Shown here: positions 63,061 through 64,000 of the stretch, piece by piece
How positions within the stretch are numbered: the first letter of the stretch is position 1
Layout of the letters: each line of letters begins with the position of its first letter
From: Symbiodinium natans
Taxonomy: Eukaryota > Sar > Dinophyceae > Suessiales > Symbiodiniaceae
NCBI GenBank assembly: GCA_905221605.1
Contig: CAJNDS010002797.1
Span: 17,501-81,500, forward strand
Length of the DNA: 64,000 nucleotides
Direction: 5' to 3'
Position numbers and translations under genes: made by a program
The notes under the pieces: model-generated
The model's input: the letters and a program-made list of their open reading frames with translations, nothing else
Told to the model about the DNA's origin: nothing
Databases searched by the model: none

Positions 63061-63964
63061 GGGCCCAACATGTGATGTTCATCTGGTTTTCTACCTTGTA
63101 GTCTAACATTGAAGTCCCCTATGATATAAACCGGCTCTGGTTGAGGAATTTTGTGCAATACTGAGTCTAGCTTATCCCAGAAGGGGAGCTTGCTAGTTTC
63201 AACATCTCGTTTATTGTGTGGGGAGTAGACTCCTATGAGGTGAACATCTCCGGCCGATGCTGCTAGTGTGATTTGAAGGATCCTCGCACTATGCTGAACT
63301 ACATCTTTGAGGTGTGGTAGAGTTTGGGGGGGAATGATTGCTGTCACTCCTGCGAACTTGTCCTTGTTACTGCCATTGCTAATGAACCTGTGCCCCTCTG
63401 AGGTGAATTGGTGGTATGTTGTGTTGCGTGTTTCGGTGAGGAAAAGGACGTCAAGCTTTCTACTACTGAGTAAAGTGAGGACTGACTGGTGTTTTAGTAT
63501 TTCGGCCATTCCCTGTACGTTTTGTGTACCTATTTTAAAAGGTTGTCCATACGGCAAGGGTGGTGGGGCTACTGCTGGCGGAGTAGCCTTTTTTTGCTTG
63601 CCGATTTGTTCAGGCCTTAGTATGAGGGTTTTGAAAAGGTACGAATTTCGTACCCCGGTTTGGCGCCTACTTTTGACTGCTTTCAAGGGCACCCCCCCTT
63701 TTACCAGTGCGCTGCCCGACGCTTCTGGTAATATAGGCCCACCCACGCTCCTGCGCCAACGGCGGAAAAGCTGCCGTCGAAGGCGTCTAGAGCGGGCACC
63801 CAAACCTAGAGGGTGGACTGAAGAAGGGGGGGGAGGGGTGATACACTCTTCGTCTCCCGGTTGCCCGGGTCCCGGCGTGCCTCGTGGAGGCGGTGTTGGC
63901 CTATCCTTCTGTGAATTCGTTGGTGGGCGGAAGGGCCGGCTGGCCGAAAAATGGCGGAGTGGTC
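59944..63964 (+). repeat. Dispersed 12-bp motif of retroelement 2, GGCGGAGT[A/G]GTC
   Basis: GGCGGAGTAG at 60443, 60546, 61144, 61296, 62761 and 63577. GGCGGAGTGG at 59944, 61744, 62210 and 63953. GGCGGAGTAA at 61018 and 62539. One-base variants at 61467, 61903 and 62524. More divergent or element-1-like forms at 60713, 60946 and 63889. All are antisense to the element, and codon phases differ (read as TPP, YSA and LLR). Confidence 0.9.
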
Positions 63965-64000
63965 TTCGGGTGTAGTTTACCTTACGACCATCTGTGAAAC
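62994..64000 (-). CDS. Retroelement 2 ORF2, 5' part (partial): Pro-rich extension and endonuclease N-terminus
   Basis: Open from the window edge without a stop. Translation upstream of 63803 (DRPTPPPRGTPGPG, then DEECITPPPPSS) aligns with PTPPQRGLPG and NEECLSPP of element 1, so the protein starts outside the window. The endonuclease begins with KIGTQNVQGMAE, catalytic Glu in LTETR, and IIGDFNVRLQ. After DEHHMLGP the frame departs from the conserved VYGKG and ends at 62994. The correct continuation is in the next frame, which indicates a one-base indel near 63060-63080. Confidence 0.85.
   Translation of the reverse strand, partial: FTDGRKVNYTRRPLRHFSASRPFRPPTNSQKDRPTPPPRGTPGPGQPGDEECITPPPPSSVHPLGLGARSRRLRRQLFRRWRRSVGGPILPEASGSALVKGGVPLKAVKSRRQTGVRNSYLFKTLILRPEQIGKQKKATPPAVAPPPLPYGQPFKIGTQNVQGMAEILKHQSVLTLLSSRKLDVLFLTETRNTTYHQFTSEGHRFISNGSNKDKFAGVTAIIPPQTLPHLKDVVQHSARILQITLAASAGDVHLIGVYSPHNKRDVETSKLPFWDKLDSVLHKIPQPEPVYIIGDFNVRLQGRKPDEHHMLGPMYMVREDSVYQPQKVTTESSI

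Larger units (their letters stand above)
59783..64000 (-). mobile_element. Non-LTR retrotransposon, element 2 (5' end outside the window)
   Basis: Same ORF2 order as element 1 and alignable along its length. The stop codon is followed directly by an A-run of ten (59783-59792, overlapping the stop) and by CCCTAAGCCC. There is one frame break near 63060-63080. The sequence is diverged enough from element 1 to be a separate family or subfamily. Confidence 0.9.

Noticed and set aside
59944-63964. GGCGGAGTGGTC motifs as tRNA A-box promoters
   Set aside because: The similarity to TRGYNNAGTGG is partial, there is no paired B box or tRNA fold, and dozens of copies inside an ORF do not fit pol III genes.

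Overview
The window looks like nuclear DNA of a dinoflagellate, most likely Symbiodiniaceae or a close relative. Three things point there: plant-type telomere heptamers (TTTAGGG/CCCTAAA) scattered through the whole window, an intronless RCC1-like repeat gene of the type that is abundant in Symbiodinium genomes, and LINE-like retrotransposons with long G+C-balanced ORFs. The family-level assignment is inference. No rRNA, tRNA or ordinary multi-exon gene was recognised.

Layout. From 1 to about 45.9 kb, and again from 52.9 to 59.1 kb, the sequence is a patchwork. Unique blocks of roughly 80-1700 bp alternate with interstitial telomere-like tracts of 20-550 bp, in both orientations, many of them degenerate or homogenised to variant heptamers (TTTAGGC, TTCAGGG, TTGAGGG, TGTAGGG, TTTGGGG, TTTAGGGGG). 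The unique blocks are mostly non-coding. They carry several families of short terminal-inverted-repeat elements (MITE-like), mono- and dinucleotide tracts, a 21-bp minisatellite (58.27-58.70 kb), a 10-bp tandem repeat (21.56-21.70 kb) and an AT-rich island (41.5-42.5 kb). One clear host-type gene, the RCC1-like repeat protein, lies at 29059-30465 (minus). A second, unidentified coding sequence with one in-frame stop lies at 59175-59771 (minus).

Two related non-LTR retrotransposons lie on the minus strand. Element 1 (45925-52862) appears complete but frameshifted: a short 5' ORF, ORF1, and an ORF2 split in two. Element 2 (59783 to the window end) has the same ORF2 architecture with one frame break. 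Both have the domain order AP-endonuclease - RNase H - reverse transcriptase, with RNase H before RT. Both end in a short A-run that passes straight into CCCTAAA-type repeats, and element 1 is bounded by such repeats at its 5' end too. This suggests integration into telomeric repeat DNA.

The most unusual observation is a roughly 12-bp motif repeated every 60-550 bp through the coding sequence of both retroelements, always in the same orientation and in all three reading phases. Element 1 uses GGCG[G/T]TGTAG[C/A]C and element 2 uses GGCGGAGT[A/G]GTC (plus-strand reading). The motif is therefore selected or spread at the nucleic-acid level rather than the protein level. Second, at least one interstitial telomeric tract interrupts a MITE-like element and is flanked by an 8-bp duplication, so these tracts look like insertions rather than fusion scars.
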